NCBI RefSeq assembly: GCF_020514235.1
Contig: NZ_VTLB01000004.1
Location: forward strand, 173,041-237,040
Reading direction: 5' to 3'
DNA from: Synechococcus sp. MU1617
Lineage (GTDB): Bacteria; Cyanobacteriota; Cyanobacteriia; PCC-6307; Cyanobiaceae
Length of the DNA: 64,000 nt
In this document: positions 8,317 to 16,968 of the stretch, piece after piece
Numbering within the stretch: position 1 is the first letter of the stretch
Layout: each line of letters opens with the position of its first letter
Position numbers and translations under genes: made by a program
Notes under the pieces: model-generated
Seen by the model: the letters and a program-made list of their open reading frames with translations, nothing else
Told to the model about the DNA's origin: nothing
Database searches by the model: none

Positions 8317-9618
8317 ATGAAGGCCGTTGCAGAAGTGTCTCAAGAGGGTCTCAAGCAACGCCTCAATGTCAGCGGCGGCCAGGCATTGAAGGGAACGCTT
8401 CACGTCAGCGGTGCCAAAAACTCTGCTCTGGTGCTGATGACAGCCAGCCTCCTCAGCGAGGAGACCATTGAGCTGACCAATATTCCCTCCCTCACAGACA
8501 TCGATGGCATGAGCGCCATCCTTGAATCTCTGGGGGTTCAGGTGAACCGAAGGGCGGACCGCATTCGCCTCACCGCCGCCAAGCTCAGCGGCTCTGCTCC
8601 TCCCTACGAACTGGTCAACAGCCTTCGCGCCAGTTTCTTCAGCATTGGCCCCCTGCTTGGACGCTTGGGACACGCACGGGTCCCCCTGCCTGGGGGTTGC
8701 CGCATCGGGGCACGTCCCGTCGTCGAGCACATCCGCGGCCTGAAAGCCCTTGGTGCCGTCGTCCACGTTGAGCACGGGATTGTCACGGCGTCAGTCCCGG
8801 GCATCAAAAAACGCCTGACAGGGGCTCAGATCGTGCTCGACTGCCCCAGCGTTGGCGCCACCGAAACCCTACTGATGGCAGCGGTTCTAGCCGATGGGGT
8901 CTCCACCATTGAAAATGCTGCTCAGGAACCTGAAGTGCAGGACCTGGCCAACCTGCTCAACAGCATGGGAGCCCAGGTCAGCGGCGCTGGCGGCCCGGTG
9001 ATCACCGTTAAGGGAGTGGAGCGGCTCCATGGTTGCAACAACTATCCGGTGATCCCGGATCGCATCGAAGCCGGAACTTTCCTGATGGCGGCGGCAATCA
9101 CGCGCTCACCACTCGTGGTGGAGCCCGTCATTCCCGAGCACCTCAGCGCGGTAATCCAAAAACTTCGGGATTGCGGCTGCTCCATCGACATCAAGGGGAG
9201 GGCCGTGACGATCACCCCGGGAGAGATCACGGCCGTGGACATCACCACCCAGCCGTTTCCTGGGTTTCCAACCGATCTTCAGGCACCGTTCATGGCCCTG
9301 ATGTGCACCGCGAAGGGCACCAGTGTGATCAGCGAAAAGATCTACGAAAACCGGCTGCAGCATGTGGCCGAACTGCAACGCATGGGGGCATCCATTCGTC
9401 TCAAGGGCAGCACAGCCATTGTTGAAGGCGTGGCTCAGCTGAGCGCGGCTCCCGTCACCGGCACCGACCTCCGTGCAGCGGCTGCCATGGTTCTGGCTGG
9501 TCTCTCCGCCAAAGGAATCACCGAAGTGGCTGGTCTGAAGCACCTTGATCGGGGTTACGACGACCTCGAAGCCAAGCTCAGCGCTGCCGGCGCTGAGGTG
9601 AAGCGCAACATCCACTGA
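8317..9618 (+). CDS. murA: UDP-N-acetylglucosamine 1-carboxyvinyltransferase
   Basis: 433 aa, a full-length MurA, which adds enolpyruvate to UDP-GlcNAc in the first committed step of peptidoglycan synthesis. Typical motifs are LHVSGAKNSALVLMTASLLS near the N-terminus (substrate-binding Lys-Asn), the catalytic-loop Cys in LPGGCRIGARPV, then LDCPSVGATETLLMAAVLA and GFPTDLQAPFMALM. The C-terminal end DRGYDDLEAKLSAAGAEV closes the inside-out barrel. The N-terminal extension of about 15 residues (MKAVAEVSQEGLKQR) may be slightly long; ATG 8317 is kept as the only clear start. It stands alone between two tRNA-Leu genes. Confidence 0.96.
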   Translation: MKAVAEVSQEGLKQRLNVSGGQALKGTLHVSGAKNSALVLMTASLLSEETIELTNIPSLTDIDGMSAILESLGVQVNRRADRIRLTAAKLSGSAPPYELVNSLRASFFSIGPLLGRLGHARVPLPGGCRIGARPVVEHIRGLKALGAVVHVEHGIVTASVPGIKKRLTGAQIVLDCPSVGATETLLMAAVLADGVSTIENAAQEPEVQDLANLLNSMGAQVSGAGGPVITVKGVERLHGCNNYPVIPDRIEAGTFLMAAAITRSPLVVEPVIPEHLSAVIQKLRDCGCSIDIKGRAVTITPGEITAVDITTQPFPGFPTDLQAPFMALMCTAKGTSVISEKIYENRLQHVAELQRMGASIRLKGSTAIVEGVAQLSAAPVTGTDLRAAAAMVLAGLSAKGITEVAGLKHLDRGYDDLEAKLSAAGAEVKRNIH

Positions 9619-9651
9619 AGCGGGGCCCTTCAATCAATACAATTCCCGTGC

Positions 9652-9734
9652 GGGAGCCTGGCGGAATTGGTAGACGCAGCTGACTCAAAATCAGCCGGCC
9701 ACTGGTCTTGGGGGTTCAAGTCCCCCGGCTCCCA
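9652..9734 (+). tRNA. tRNA-Leu (CAA)
   Basis: Acceptor arms GGGAGCC/GGCTCCC pair fully with discriminator A. The D arm is GGCGGAATTGGTAGACGC, the anticodon stem GCTGA/TCAGC holds loop CTCAAAA (anticodon CAA), a class II variable arm is present, and the T loop is TTCAAGT. It ends 13 bp before argD. Confidence 0.93.
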
Positions 9735-9747
9735 TCCATCCGCTGTG

Positions 9748-10929
9748 ATGAACACCTACGGCCGTTTCCCTTTGGCTCTGGCCAAAGGGAAAGGCTGCTG
9801 GGTCAAGGACACCGAAGGGCGGCGCTACCTGGATGCAGTCGCTGGCATCGCCACTTGCACCCTGGGCCACAGCGACAGAGCCATGCAGCGGGCTCTGCGC
9901 AAGCAGCTGGGACGCCTCCAGCACGTTTCGAACCTCTATCAGATTCCAGAACAGGAAGAGTTGGCCAGCTGGTTGGTGCACAACAGCTGTGCTGACAGCG
10001 TCTTCTTCTGCAATTCCGGAGCCGAAGCCAATGAAGCCGCGATCAAGCTGGCCCGGAAACACGGACATCAACGGCGCGGCATCGAACAGCCCGTGATCCT
10101 CACGGCAGCAGCCAGCTTTCATGGCCGCACGCTCGCGGCGGTCACCGCCACCGGTCAACCCAAGTACCACAAGGGTTTTGAGCCCATGGTGACCGGGTTT
10201 GATTACTTCCCTTACAACGATCTAAAGGCTCTCGAAGCCCTGATCAACCGCTACGAACAGGCCGGTCCCTCGATCGCAGCTGTTCTGGTTGAACCCCTGC
10301 AAGGTGAGGGTGGCGTCAACCCTGGAGACCGCGTTTTCTTCTCACGCCTGCGCGAGATCTGCACAGAGAACAACATCCTGCTGATCCTTGATGAAGTGCA
10401 GGTGGGCATGGGACGGAGCGGCCGCCTGTGGGGCTATGAGCAGCTGGGCATCAGCCCTGACGCCTTCACCCTGGCCAAGGGCCTGGGCGGTGGCCATGCC
10501 ATTGGTGCCTTGCTGGTGAACGCATCCGCGGATGTGTTTGAACCCGGCGACCATGCCAGCACCTTCGGCGGCAATCCATTCGCCTGCCGGGCGGGTTTGA
10601 CGGTGGCCACCGAAATCGAACGACGAGGACTGCTAACCAACGTCACAGCCCGCGGCGAACAACTGCGCGATGGGCTCCAAGAGCTGGTGAACTGCTTCCC
10701 CGAGCACCTGCAAGGCGTGCGGGGCTGGGGCCTGCTCCAAGGCATCGTGATCCGGGAGGGCAGCAGTTGGAAGGCCCCTGCGCTGGCAAAAGCCGCCATC
10801 GACCACGGCCTGCTGCTGGTGGCGGCCGGCCCCTCGGTGCTGCGCATGGTGCCCCCACTGACCATCAACAAGCGCGAGGTGCGCGAACTGCTGCGCCGCC
10901 TGGCGGCAACCCTCTCCAGCGTCAGCTGA
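9748..10929 (+). CDS. argD: acetylornithine aminotransferase
   Basis: 393 aa, class III PLP aminotransferase. ATG 9748 (MNTYGRFPLALAKGKGCWV) is chosen because the longer frame would start inside the tRNA. Motifs include YLDAVAGIATCTLGHSD, VFFCNSGAEANEAAIKLARK (phosphate-binding loop), LVEPLQGEGGVNPGD, LLILDEVQVGMGRSG (cofactor Asp) and TLAKGLGGGHAIGALL with the PLP Lys. It converts N-acetylglutamate semialdehyde to N-acetylornithine in arginine synthesis. It is followed without spacing by folC, which begins at the base after the stop. Confidence 0.95.
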   Translation: MNTYGRFPLALAKGKGCWVKDTEGRRYLDAVAGIATCTLGHSDRAMQRALRKQLGRLQHVSNLYQIPEQEELASWLVHNSCADSVFFCNSGAEANEAAIKLARKHGHQRRGIEQPVILTAAASFHGRTLAAVTATGQPKYHKGFEPMVTGFDYFPYNDLKALEALINRYEQAGPSIAAVLVEPLQGEGGVNPGDRVFFSRLREICTENNILLILDEVQVGMGRSGRLWGYEQLGISPDAFTLAKGLGGGHAIGALLVNASADVFEPGDHASTFGGNPFACRAGLTVATEIERRGLLTNVTARGEQLRDGLQELVNCFPEHLQGVRGWGLLQGIVIREGSSWKAPALAKAAIDHGLLLVAAGPSVLRMVPPLTINKREVRELLRRLAATLSSVS

Positions 10930-12144
10930 GTGGACGATCTGTCTGATCTGATCCCACGCTTCGATCTGCGTGGCATGGATCTGCAGTTGGATCGCATGCA
11001 TGCGGCACTGCACGAGCTCGACCATCCCTGTCGGACGATCCCCGCGATTCAGGTGCTGGGCACCAATGGCAAGGGTTCCATCGTCAGCTTTCTGGAATCA
11101 GCCCTTTGTGCAGCCGGCCTCCGCTGCGGGGTCACAACCTCCCCCCATCTGGTGAGCTGGTGCGAACGCATCCGGATCAAGGGAAAGCCCATTGCCGCTG
11201 AAACGCTGCGCACCCAGTTGCAGGCGCTCCAGCCCCTGAACGAACGGCATCGGCTCACCCCATTTGAACTGCTCGTGACCTCAGCCTTCTTGGAGTTCCA
11301 ACGGCACGCCTGCGACCTGCTGGTGCTGGAAGTGGGGCTGGGAGGGAGGCTTGATGCAACCACGGCCCACCCATGCCGCCCTGTGGTGGCTGTCGCCAGC
11401 ATTGGCCTGGACCACTGCGAGCACCTGGGCAACAGCCTCACCGCTATCGCAACCGAAAAAGCGGCAGCGATCCCGCCGCAGGCCACCGTGATCAGTTGCG
11501 TCCAAGCCCCTGAAGTGCAGGACGTCCTGGAGACAACCTGCCGGACCCAGCAGGCCAAGCTCCACTGGGTGAAGCCCCTGGATTCAACCTGGCAACTGGG
11601 CTTGTCCGGCACCATTCAGCGGAGCAACGCCGCTGTGGCCCTGGGTGCCTTGCGAGCCCTCTCGGGCTTGGGCTGGACCTTGCCTGAAGCCGTAATCCAG
11701 GAGGGCTTTGCCACAGCCCACTGGCCCGGTCGCCTGCAAACCGTGCATTGGGGGGACCAAAAGCTTCGCCTGGATGGAGCCCACAATCCACCGGCAGCGG
11801 TGCAGCTGGCCGAAGAACGCAGCCAGTGGATCGATGCCTCCAATGGCGTGGTGTGGATCCTGGCAATCCAGGCCCATAAGGACGCTGTCGCCATGCTCCA
11901 GACGCTGCTGCAGCCGCAGGACCAGGCTTGGATCATTCCTGTGCCGAGCCACAAGAGCTGGAGCCGGTCGGCCCTCCTCCAGGAACTGCCTCAGCTCGAG
12001 CACCAGCTGCAGGAGGCCGACGGCCTTGAAACCGTGCTGAACCACCTCAGCAGCAACGAATGGCCGACACCTGTACCGATTGTTGCCGGATCGCTGTATC
12101 TGATCGGTGACCTGTTCGCTCGTGGCGTTGTAACGGCAGAGTGA
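10930..12144 (+). CDS. folC: folylpolyglutamate synthase / dihydrofolate synthase
   Basis: 404 aa from GTG 10930, directly abutting the argD stop. It is a Mur-ligase-fold enzyme with the P-loop VLGTNGKGSIVSFLESAL and the folate-type loop TTSPHLVSWCERIRIKG. Further motifs are LEVGLGGRLDATTAHPCRPV, IGLDHCEHLGNSLTAIATEKAAAI (carbamylated-Lys region) and RLDGAHNPPAAVQLAEE. It adds glutamate to dihydropteroate and extends folate polyglutamate tails. Its 3' end overlaps the next gene by 4 bp (GTGA), so argD, folC and the pentapeptide gene look like one transcript. Confidence 0.92.
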   Translation: MDDLSDLIPRFDLRGMDLQLDRMHAALHELDHPCRTIPAIQVLGTNGKGSIVSFLESALCAAGLRCGVTTSPHLVSWCERIRIKGKPIAAETLRTQLQALQPLNERHRLTPFELLVTSAFLEFQRHACDLLVLEVGLGGRLDATTAHPCRPVVAVASIGLDHCEHLGNSLTAIATEKAAAIPPQATVISCVQAPEVQDVLETTCRTQQAKLHWVKPLDSTWQLGLSGTIQRSNAAVALGALRALSGLGWTLPEAVIQEGFATAHWPGRLQTVHWGDQKLRLDGAHNPPAAVQLAEERSQWIDASNGVVWILAIQAHKDAVAMLQTLLQPQDQAWIIPVPSHKSWSRSALLQELPQLEHQLQEADGLETVLNHLSSNEWPTPVPIVAGSLYLIGDLFARGVVTAE

Positions 12145-12686
12145 CCACAGCTTGCGCGTGGACTGTGCTGCGAATCTCCAGGTTGCTGGGCCTTCTCCTG
12201 CCCCTTCTGCTCATGGCAACGCCTGCCCAGGCCCTTGACACCTCAGCTGGGGTGGGGCTGCAGGACCGGGCCCTGTTCCAGGAAAAAGTGGATTACACGC
12301 TCACCAACCAGAGCAACGGTGACTTCGAGGGGCAGAACCTGGCCAACACATCCTTTGCCGGAGCTGTGGGCCGCGGAGCGAATTTCCGGGGCGCCAACCT
12401 GCATGGCGCGATCCTCACCCAAGGGGCCTTCGCCGAGGCTGATTTCCAAGGCGCTGACCTCTCCGATGCCCTGATGGATCGCGCTGACTTTGTCGCCACC
12501 GATCTACGCAATGCCGTCCTAACCGGGATCATTGCTTCGGGCAGCAGCTTCAGCAACGCTCAGATCGAGGGGGCTGACTTCACTGACGCCCTGCTCGATC
12601 GTGATGATCAACGCCGGCTATGCGGCGAGGCCGATGGCATCAACCCCAGCACGGGAGTCGCCACCTTCGACAGTCTTGGCTGCTGA
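12141..12686 (+). CDS. exported pentapeptide-repeat protein (probable thylakoid lumen)
   Basis: 181 aa from GTG 12141, which overlaps the folC stop. The signal peptide spans residues about 1-32 (hydrophobic ISRLLGLLLPLLLMA, then TPAQA-L). The mature part has pentapeptide repeats of the A(D/N)LXX type between about residues 55 and 150: GANFRGANLHGAILTQGA, FQGADLSDALMDRADF and IEGADFTDALLDRDDQ. Such right-handed beta-helices are common in cyanobacterial lumenal proteins of unknown role. A C-terminal stretch with Cys (RRLCGEADGIN, FDSLGC) might form a disulfide. Confidence 0.88.
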   Translation: MTTACAWTVLRISRLLGLLLPLLLMATPAQALDTSAGVGLQDRALFQEKVDYTLTNQSNGDFEGQNLANTSFAGAVGRGANFRGANLHGAILTQGAFAEADFQGADLSDALMDRADFVATDLRNAVLTGIIASGSSFSNAQIEGADFTDALLDRDDQRRLCGEADGINPSTGVATFDSLGC

Positions 12687-12689
12687 TCC

Positions 12690-14039
12690 TCAGGAGCGCT
12701 CCTCCCAACCCCGAAGCTTGCCTGGATTGAGCAGACCGGCAGGATCAAAGCGCTGCTTGGCCGCCACCTGATCGGCATCGATGACGCCAAGGCCGCCGTC
12801 TTCCACAGTGATCACGTGGGGGTTGAACAGCACGGCACCCGCGGCCCTGCAGTCGTCCATCAACCGGTTCAGCTGATCTGCTCCCTGCCAACGCACCAAC
12901 GGCAGAGCAGCCAGGCGGGGACAGCCCTGCTGTCGCACAAGCTCGAGATGCCAGACCAGGGCATCACCCCAGCGCTGCTTCAGTGCCGCCATCGCAGGGG
13001 CCTCCGGTTGCGGCAACAGCATCTGCAGGTAGGTCCATCCCGGCTCGGAGGCCCGCACATGCAGGGTGGTGTGATTCCAGCTCAGCTCGCGCAAGCCATT
13101 GCCCCCGGAGAGATCCTCAGGGCCGAGATCCCGCAGGCTGGCCCCGGCTGACTGAACCATCCTTTGCAAGCTTTTGAGCCCATCGGGTGCGACGAGCAAC
13201 AGCAGCCGGTGGGCTGAGACGGCAGGACCACCCCAGCCGGGCATCCGCGACAGCAGCGGCTGTTCCAGCAGGCTCGCCAAATGGAGATCCAAGGCCGAGG
13301 CAGCGATCCTCTGCATCAGCTCAATTGCCTGCTCCCAGTGCTCGCAGTCCACACTCACCTGGTGCCAGTTGACCGCTGGAGCTGTGGCCAGGCTGAGGGC
13401 CGTGATGATGCCGTTGGTGCCGTAGGCATGGTTCAAGGCCTCGGCATCCATCTCGCCGAGTTGATGGCGCTGGGCATCGGGGCGTAGAGGCACAATCTCC
13501 AACCCGAGGAGATGGCCTGGATCCCGCAGAAAGCCCCAGCGCAGCGAACCGATGCCCCCAGATCCCCCTGCAACAAAGCCACCAATAGTGGCGCTGCGCC
13601 AGGTGCTGGGCATCAAGCGCAGCTGGCGTCCATGCCGGCGCAACTCCTGATCCAGATCACGCATCACACAGCCCGGTTCCACGGTCACCACCCCAGTGAT
13701 CGGATCAATCGAACGGATCTGCCGCAGGGCCGTGGTGAGCATCACAACGCCGCCCTGCAGAGGCACACACTGGCCGTAGTTCCCCGTCCCGGAACCACGC
13801 AGGGTCAAGGGAATCTGGTGCTCAGCGCAGGCCGAAGCCAGTCGTTCGACGGCGTCCACCGAGCCGGGGCGGACCACCAACTCAGCACGGCAGGCCTCCA
13901 GCCGCGGCGTCAGGACGGGGGAGTACTCAAAGGCATCCCGGGAATGGCGCTGAAGCTCCCCCGGTTCCTCCAACAGCTCCAGATCCGGAACAACGCTGAG
14001 GGCTTGCCGCAGGGCAATTAAGGCTTCAGCGCGACCCAT
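12690..14039 (-). CDS. FAD-linked oxidase, GlcD-like (glycolate dehydrogenase candidate)
   Basis: 449 aa from ATG 14039 (MGRAEALIALRQ); the 5-codon upstream extension is not needed. The PCMH-type FAD-binding domain shows LVVRPGSVDAVERLASACAE, PLTLRGSGTGNYGQCVPLQG and MPSTWRSATIGGFVAGGSGG, then GIITALSLATAP. The C-terminal domain ends with HVITVEDGGLGVIDADQVAAKQRFDPAGLLNPGKL, as in GlcD and D-lactate dehydrogenases. Cyanobacteria use a GlcD-type glycolate dehydrogenase for photorespiratory glycolate, so that is the leading guess, but D-lactate or another 2-hydroxy acid is possible. It is convergent with the pentapeptide gene. Confidence 0.85.
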   Translation of the reverse strand: MGRAEALIALRQALSVVPDLELLEEPGELQRHSRDAFEYSPVLTPRLEACRAELVVRPGSVDAVERLASACAEHQIPLTLRGSGTGNYGQCVPLQGGVVMLTTALRQIRSIDPITGVVTVEPGCVMRDLDQELRRHGRQLRLMPSTWRSATIGGFVAGGSGGIGSLRWGFLRDPGHLLGLEIVPLRPDAQRHQLGEMDAEALNHAYGTNGIITALSLATAPAVNWHQVSVDCEHWEQAIELMQRIAASALDLHLASLLEQPLLSRMPGWGGPAVSAHRLLLLVAPDGLKSLQRMVQSAGASLRDLGPEDLSGGNGLRELSWNHTTLHVRASEPGWTYLQMLLPQPEAPAMAALKQRWGDALVWHLELVRQQGCPRLAALPLVRWQGADQLNRLMDDCRAAGAVLFNPHVITVEDGGLGVIDADQVAAKQRFDPAGLLNPGKLRGWEERS

Positions 14040-14057
14040 GACGTGGCGGAACACTGG

Positions 14058-15335
14058 TCAGTGTCTAGCGCTTGGTGACGACTGCCAGTGGCCGTTCACG
14101 AGAATCTGACGCTGGGGAGAACACTGGATCAGATCGGACCATCCCCGGCCCTCCGTGCAGATCAGATCGGCTGGAGCACCGGCCCGCAGCACCCCATCCC
14201 ACTCCAACTGAAGAATGGCGGGCGGCGCTGTAGTGAAGGGAGCCAGGCCCAGGCGCTGCCAGGGCAACAACTGAGTCAACGGCATCGAAGCAGACAGCAG
14301 GGCCAAGGGATCAAAGTCGCCTCCCGGGAACCAAGGATCAGCCACGTTGTCACCCGCAACCGCAACAGGAACACCGCAACGTTGCAACTGACGGATTGGG
14401 GCCTGCGGACGCTGAAGTGGTGTGGCGTGATCCGCCCGTGCCAGCAACCAGGCATTGGTGAGAGGCAGGGCAATCACATTGATCTGTGCTGCCGCCATGC
14501 GCTCTGCCAACCGCATAAGGCGTGGCGCCGGCAGCAGGGAAAGACTGCTGGCATGGCTGCAGGTGACTGCAACCTGCACTGGTACGCGCCGCAGAGCCTT
14601 CAGAAGCTGAACCATGCCCTCCGCCGCACCATGATCCGCTTCATCGATGTGCAGATCGACGCCGCAGCTGTAGCGATCAGCCAAGCGCAACAACGCCTCC
14701 AGCTGCTCGGTGACCACAGAAGATCCGCAGGGGGGAGTCACGACACCGCCCAAGCAGCCGCCACTGGCGGCGACGCGACGCGCCAGAACATCAGCTTCAG
14801 CTGTCCCCCAGAAGGCCAAAGGCACCAGCGCCACCAGCTGGAGATCGATGCGGCTGCGCCAGCGCTGCTGCAGCGTGAGCAGCGCATCCCAGCTGGGCTC
14901 AGCGCCGGGGCCACCACTGTCGACATGGCTGCGGATGGCCCGCAGCCCATTGGCAAACGCCCTTTCCATGGCGCGCTCTCCGCGTTGGAGCACGGAGGCG
15001 ACGGTTCGGGTGTTGTGCTCCCGCAGATTGGCGTCGAGGGCTCCCGTATAGCTGCCGCTGAGGTTGGGATGCTCCTGCCAGGTGTAGGCCTTGTCCAAAT
15101 GGACATGGCAGTCGACCAAGCGCGGCAGCACCATCCGAGACGGTGGCACGTGACCGGCGGGCAGGGGCTTGGGCTCCCGCAAGCGCCCCTGATGCCAGTC
15201 AAGGCGAACGGGCGTTAGCCCTTGCTTCGCGACATCTGGCAGGGGCGTTGAAGGGGTGAAATCCAGTAGTCCAAGGGGTGCCCAGGCCTCAAGAACACCA
15301 CTTCCCGGCTGGGCCTCAAGCGACGGGGCGTCCAT
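14058..15335 (-). CDS. cytosine-deaminase-like metal-dependent amidohydrolase
   Basis: 425 aa. The start ATG 15335 is preceded by GAGGAG at suitable spacing. The amidohydrolase fold is indicated by the HxH metal motif in RLVDCHVHLDKAYTW, the next His in VDLHIDEADHGAAEG, the His in VAVTCSHASSL, and the metal Asp in VAVAGDNVADPWFPGGDFDPLAL. This arrangement fits the CodA / N-isopropylammelide branch of cyclic deaminases. The substrate is unknown: cytosine, a degraded pterin or another amidine ring are possible. It overlaps its upstream neighbour by 1 bp and precedes the GlcD-like gene. Confidence 0.85.
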   Translation of the reverse strand: MDAPSLEAQPGSGVLEAWAPLGLLDFTPSTPLPDVAKQGLTPVRLDWHQGRLREPKPLPAGHVPPSRMVLPRLVDCHVHLDKAYTWQEHPNLSGSYTGALDANLREHNTRTVASVLQRGERAMERAFANGLRAIRSHVDSGGPGAEPSWDALLTLQQRWRSRIDLQLVALVPLAFWGTAEADVLARRVAASGGCLGGVVTPPCGSSVVTEQLEALLRLADRYSCGVDLHIDEADHGAAEGMVQLLKALRRVPVQVAVTCSHASSLSLLPAPRLMRLAERMAAAQINVIALPLTNAWLLARADHATPLQRPQAPIRQLQRCGVPVAVAGDNVADPWFPGGDFDPLALLSASMPLTQLLPWQRLGLAPFTTAPPAILQLEWDGVLRAGAPADLICTEGRGWSDLIQCSPQRQILVNGHWQSSPSARH

Positions 15336-15766
15336 CACTCCTCAGCACCGTTGCTGGCATCAGTGCTGAGGACCACGAAACGACCTGCCACACCAAGGCT
15401 GAGGACTTCAAAGCCGGGCAGGCGCAGACCTGGCAGCAGTTCCTTCCCTTCCATCTGGGTGGAATACAAACTGGCCACCACCAGGTTGCGACGGGTGGTG
15501 AACTGCCCCGCCAACGCCGCCAGTGCATCCCGCTGGGAGGCAATCAGTTCAGGGCAATTGCGAATCCAAAGACGCAGCACCATCGGAAGGGTCGGTTCGT
15601 CGCACAGTTCCTTGGCGCCCAACCTGACCAGCTGGTCTCCGGCATGGGCTTGATAGTCCTCCATCGACGGGTTGGAGACCACAAGCGACAGCACACCGGC
15701 CGCCGCAACCCCCCCCGCCAACATCGCCAGAGCAGGCCGACCTTGCGGACGCGATGAAGGGGACAC
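15335..15766 (-). CDS. membrane-anchored hypothetical protein, DUF4359-like
   Basis: 143 aa with one N-terminal hydrophobic anchor (AMLAGGVAAAGVLSLVVSNPS) followed by an extracytoplasmic-type domain. The pattern after the anchor (SMEDYQAHAGDQLV, ELCDEP, TTRRNLVVASLYSTQMEG, LPGFEVLSLGVAGRFV) resembles the DUF4359 family of cyanobacteria, called from memory of the pattern. No catalytic residues are recognised. It sits upstream of the amidohydrolase with a 1-bp overlap, so they are probably co-transcribed, and 41 bp from the divergent tRNA-His. Confidence 0.75.
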   Translation of the reverse strand: MSPSSRPQGRPALAMLAGGVAAAGVLSLVVSNPSMEDYQAHAGDQLVRLGAKELCDEPTLPMVLRLWIRNCPELIASQRDALAALAGQFTTRRNLVVASLYSTQMEGKELLPGLRLPGFEVLSLGVAGRFVVLSTDASNGAEE

Positions 15767-15807
15767 CAGGCAGGCTGCAGCTCGTGTTGGTAGATTCTCA
15801 CGGACGC

Positions 15808-15881
15808 GGCGGGCGTCGCCAAGTGGTTAAGGCAGCGGCTTGTGGCGCCGCTATTCGGGGGTTCGAATCCCCTCGCTCGCC
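15808..15881 (+). tRNA. tRNA-His (GTG)
   Basis: Acceptor arms GCGGGCG/CGCTCGC pair, with the His-specific extra G-1 (15808) opposite discriminator C (15881). The anticodon stem GCGGC/GCCGC has loop TTGTGGC, anticodon GTG. The T loop contains TTCGAAT. Confidence 0.94.
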
Positions 15882-15885
15882 CTTC

Positions 15886-16968
15886 TCAACAACTCATCAA
15901 AGCTCCCAGGAGAGGCTCAGCACCCCAGCGGATGGGGTCGGTACAGGCCAGACCCAGCGTTTGGCTGACGCGCTCCACCTCCTCTCGAGCCTGAGCTTCA
16001 TCGAGACGTGCGGTGTTGAGGGCGACAGCGGCCACCTTGGCTGGCTGACCTGCCCCATCAGGCCGAGCCCAGCTCGCCAGGGTTTCGGTGGTGGCCACCA
16101 AGGCCTCAAGGCTTGGAAGAGGGATCTGAGGCAGTCGATCAATGGTCTGCTGGCCGGCCCGATGCACCAGCAAAAGGGCCGTCGGCTGGGTGCCCCGCAA
16201 CAGGGGCAGGGTGGCCGTTGAGGCCGGATGGCAGAGCGATCCCTGCCCCTCCACCAGCACAAGGCCACGGTCCGGCAGAGCATCCGCCGCCCGCAGCACC
16301 GCCGCCTCCACCGCACCGGCGGCGTAATCGACGCGAACAGCATCCAGAGCGACCCCTTCCCCGCTGATCAGGATTCCCGCCTGTCCTGTCCCTACAAAGC
16401 GCGCGGAAATGCCGGTGCGCTGGGCCGCCTCCAGCAAAGAAAGGCATGCACTCATCTTGCCGACAGCCATATCGGTGCCAACGGCCAGAAGGCGCCGACA
16501 GGGGAGCGCTGCGGCGCGTGCCTGGCCAACGTTGAGTCCTTCCGGCTCCCGACGCAGATCCCAGATCCAGCGGTCGGGCCAGCGGGCATCCGCGAGCTTC
16601 GGATCATCGGCCAGGCGAGTGTGGAGTCCGCTGGCGAGATGGAGGCCTGCGCGCAACGCCGCCAAGACGTCGTGGCGGACAGGATCAGGCAGCCGCCCCC
16701 CCGAGGGAGCCAGGCCGACCACCGCGACCTCTGGCTTGTAGGGCAGAGCCGCAGCCAAATCCGCCACCACCGGCACGTCACGCTCGATGCCGGTGACGTG
16801 TTGCAGAGACTGGCCCGCATGGTCGGGATCGATCACCGCGACGATCGGTCCGGCACGGTGGCGGAGCATGGCCAGACCAGTCTTGCCGGTGAGGCTGGCC
16901 AAACCGCCGTGTTGGAGCAGCACCAAACGCATCTCCCGAAATCCCGGCGGCGCCTGAATCCCGCTCAT
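15886..16968 (-). CDS. DUF1611 / DgcN-like P-loop protein (putative D-glutamate N-acetyltransferase)
   Basis: 360 aa of the DUF1611 family. The N-terminal Rossmann-like part binds a substrate or nucleotide (GPIVAVIDPDHAGQSL, EVAVVGLAPSGGRLP). The C-terminal part has a Walker-A-like loop AVGTDMAVGKMSACLSLLEA and a second conserved block GLVLVEGQGSLCHPAS. Members of this family called DgcN acetylate D-glutamate in marine bacteria, with a partner racemase DgcA. The neighbour upstream is a mandelate-racemase-family enzyme whose stop overlaps this start as ATGA, exactly the expected pairing. The role is inferred from family and context. The gene ends 4 bp from tRNA-His. Confidence 0.8.
   Translation of the reverse strand: MSGIQAPPGFREMRLVLLQHGGLASLTGKTGLAMLRHRAGPIVAVIDPDHAGQSLQHVTGIERDVPVVADLAAALPYKPEVAVVGLAPSGGRLPDPVRHDVLAALRAGLHLASGLHTRLADDPKLADARWPDRWIWDLRREPEGLNVGQARAAALPCRRLLAVGTDMAVGKMSACLSLLEAAQRTGISARFVGTGQAGILISGEGVALDAVRVDYAAGAVEAAVLRAADALPDRGLVLVEGQGSLCHPASTATLPLLRGTQPTALLLVHRAGQQTIDRLPQIPLPSLEALVATTETLASWARPDGAGQPAKVAAVALNTARLDEAQAREEVERVSQTLGLACTDPIRWGAEPLLGALMSC

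Noticed and set aside
9667..9747. Extension of argD into tRNA-Leu
   Set aside because: The open frame runs through a complete tRNA gene; ATG 9748 gives the family-typical N-terminus.
14088..15218. 376-aa open frame on the plus strand
   Set aside because: It is antisense to the amidohydrolase and reads as Gln/Arg/His-rich noise.
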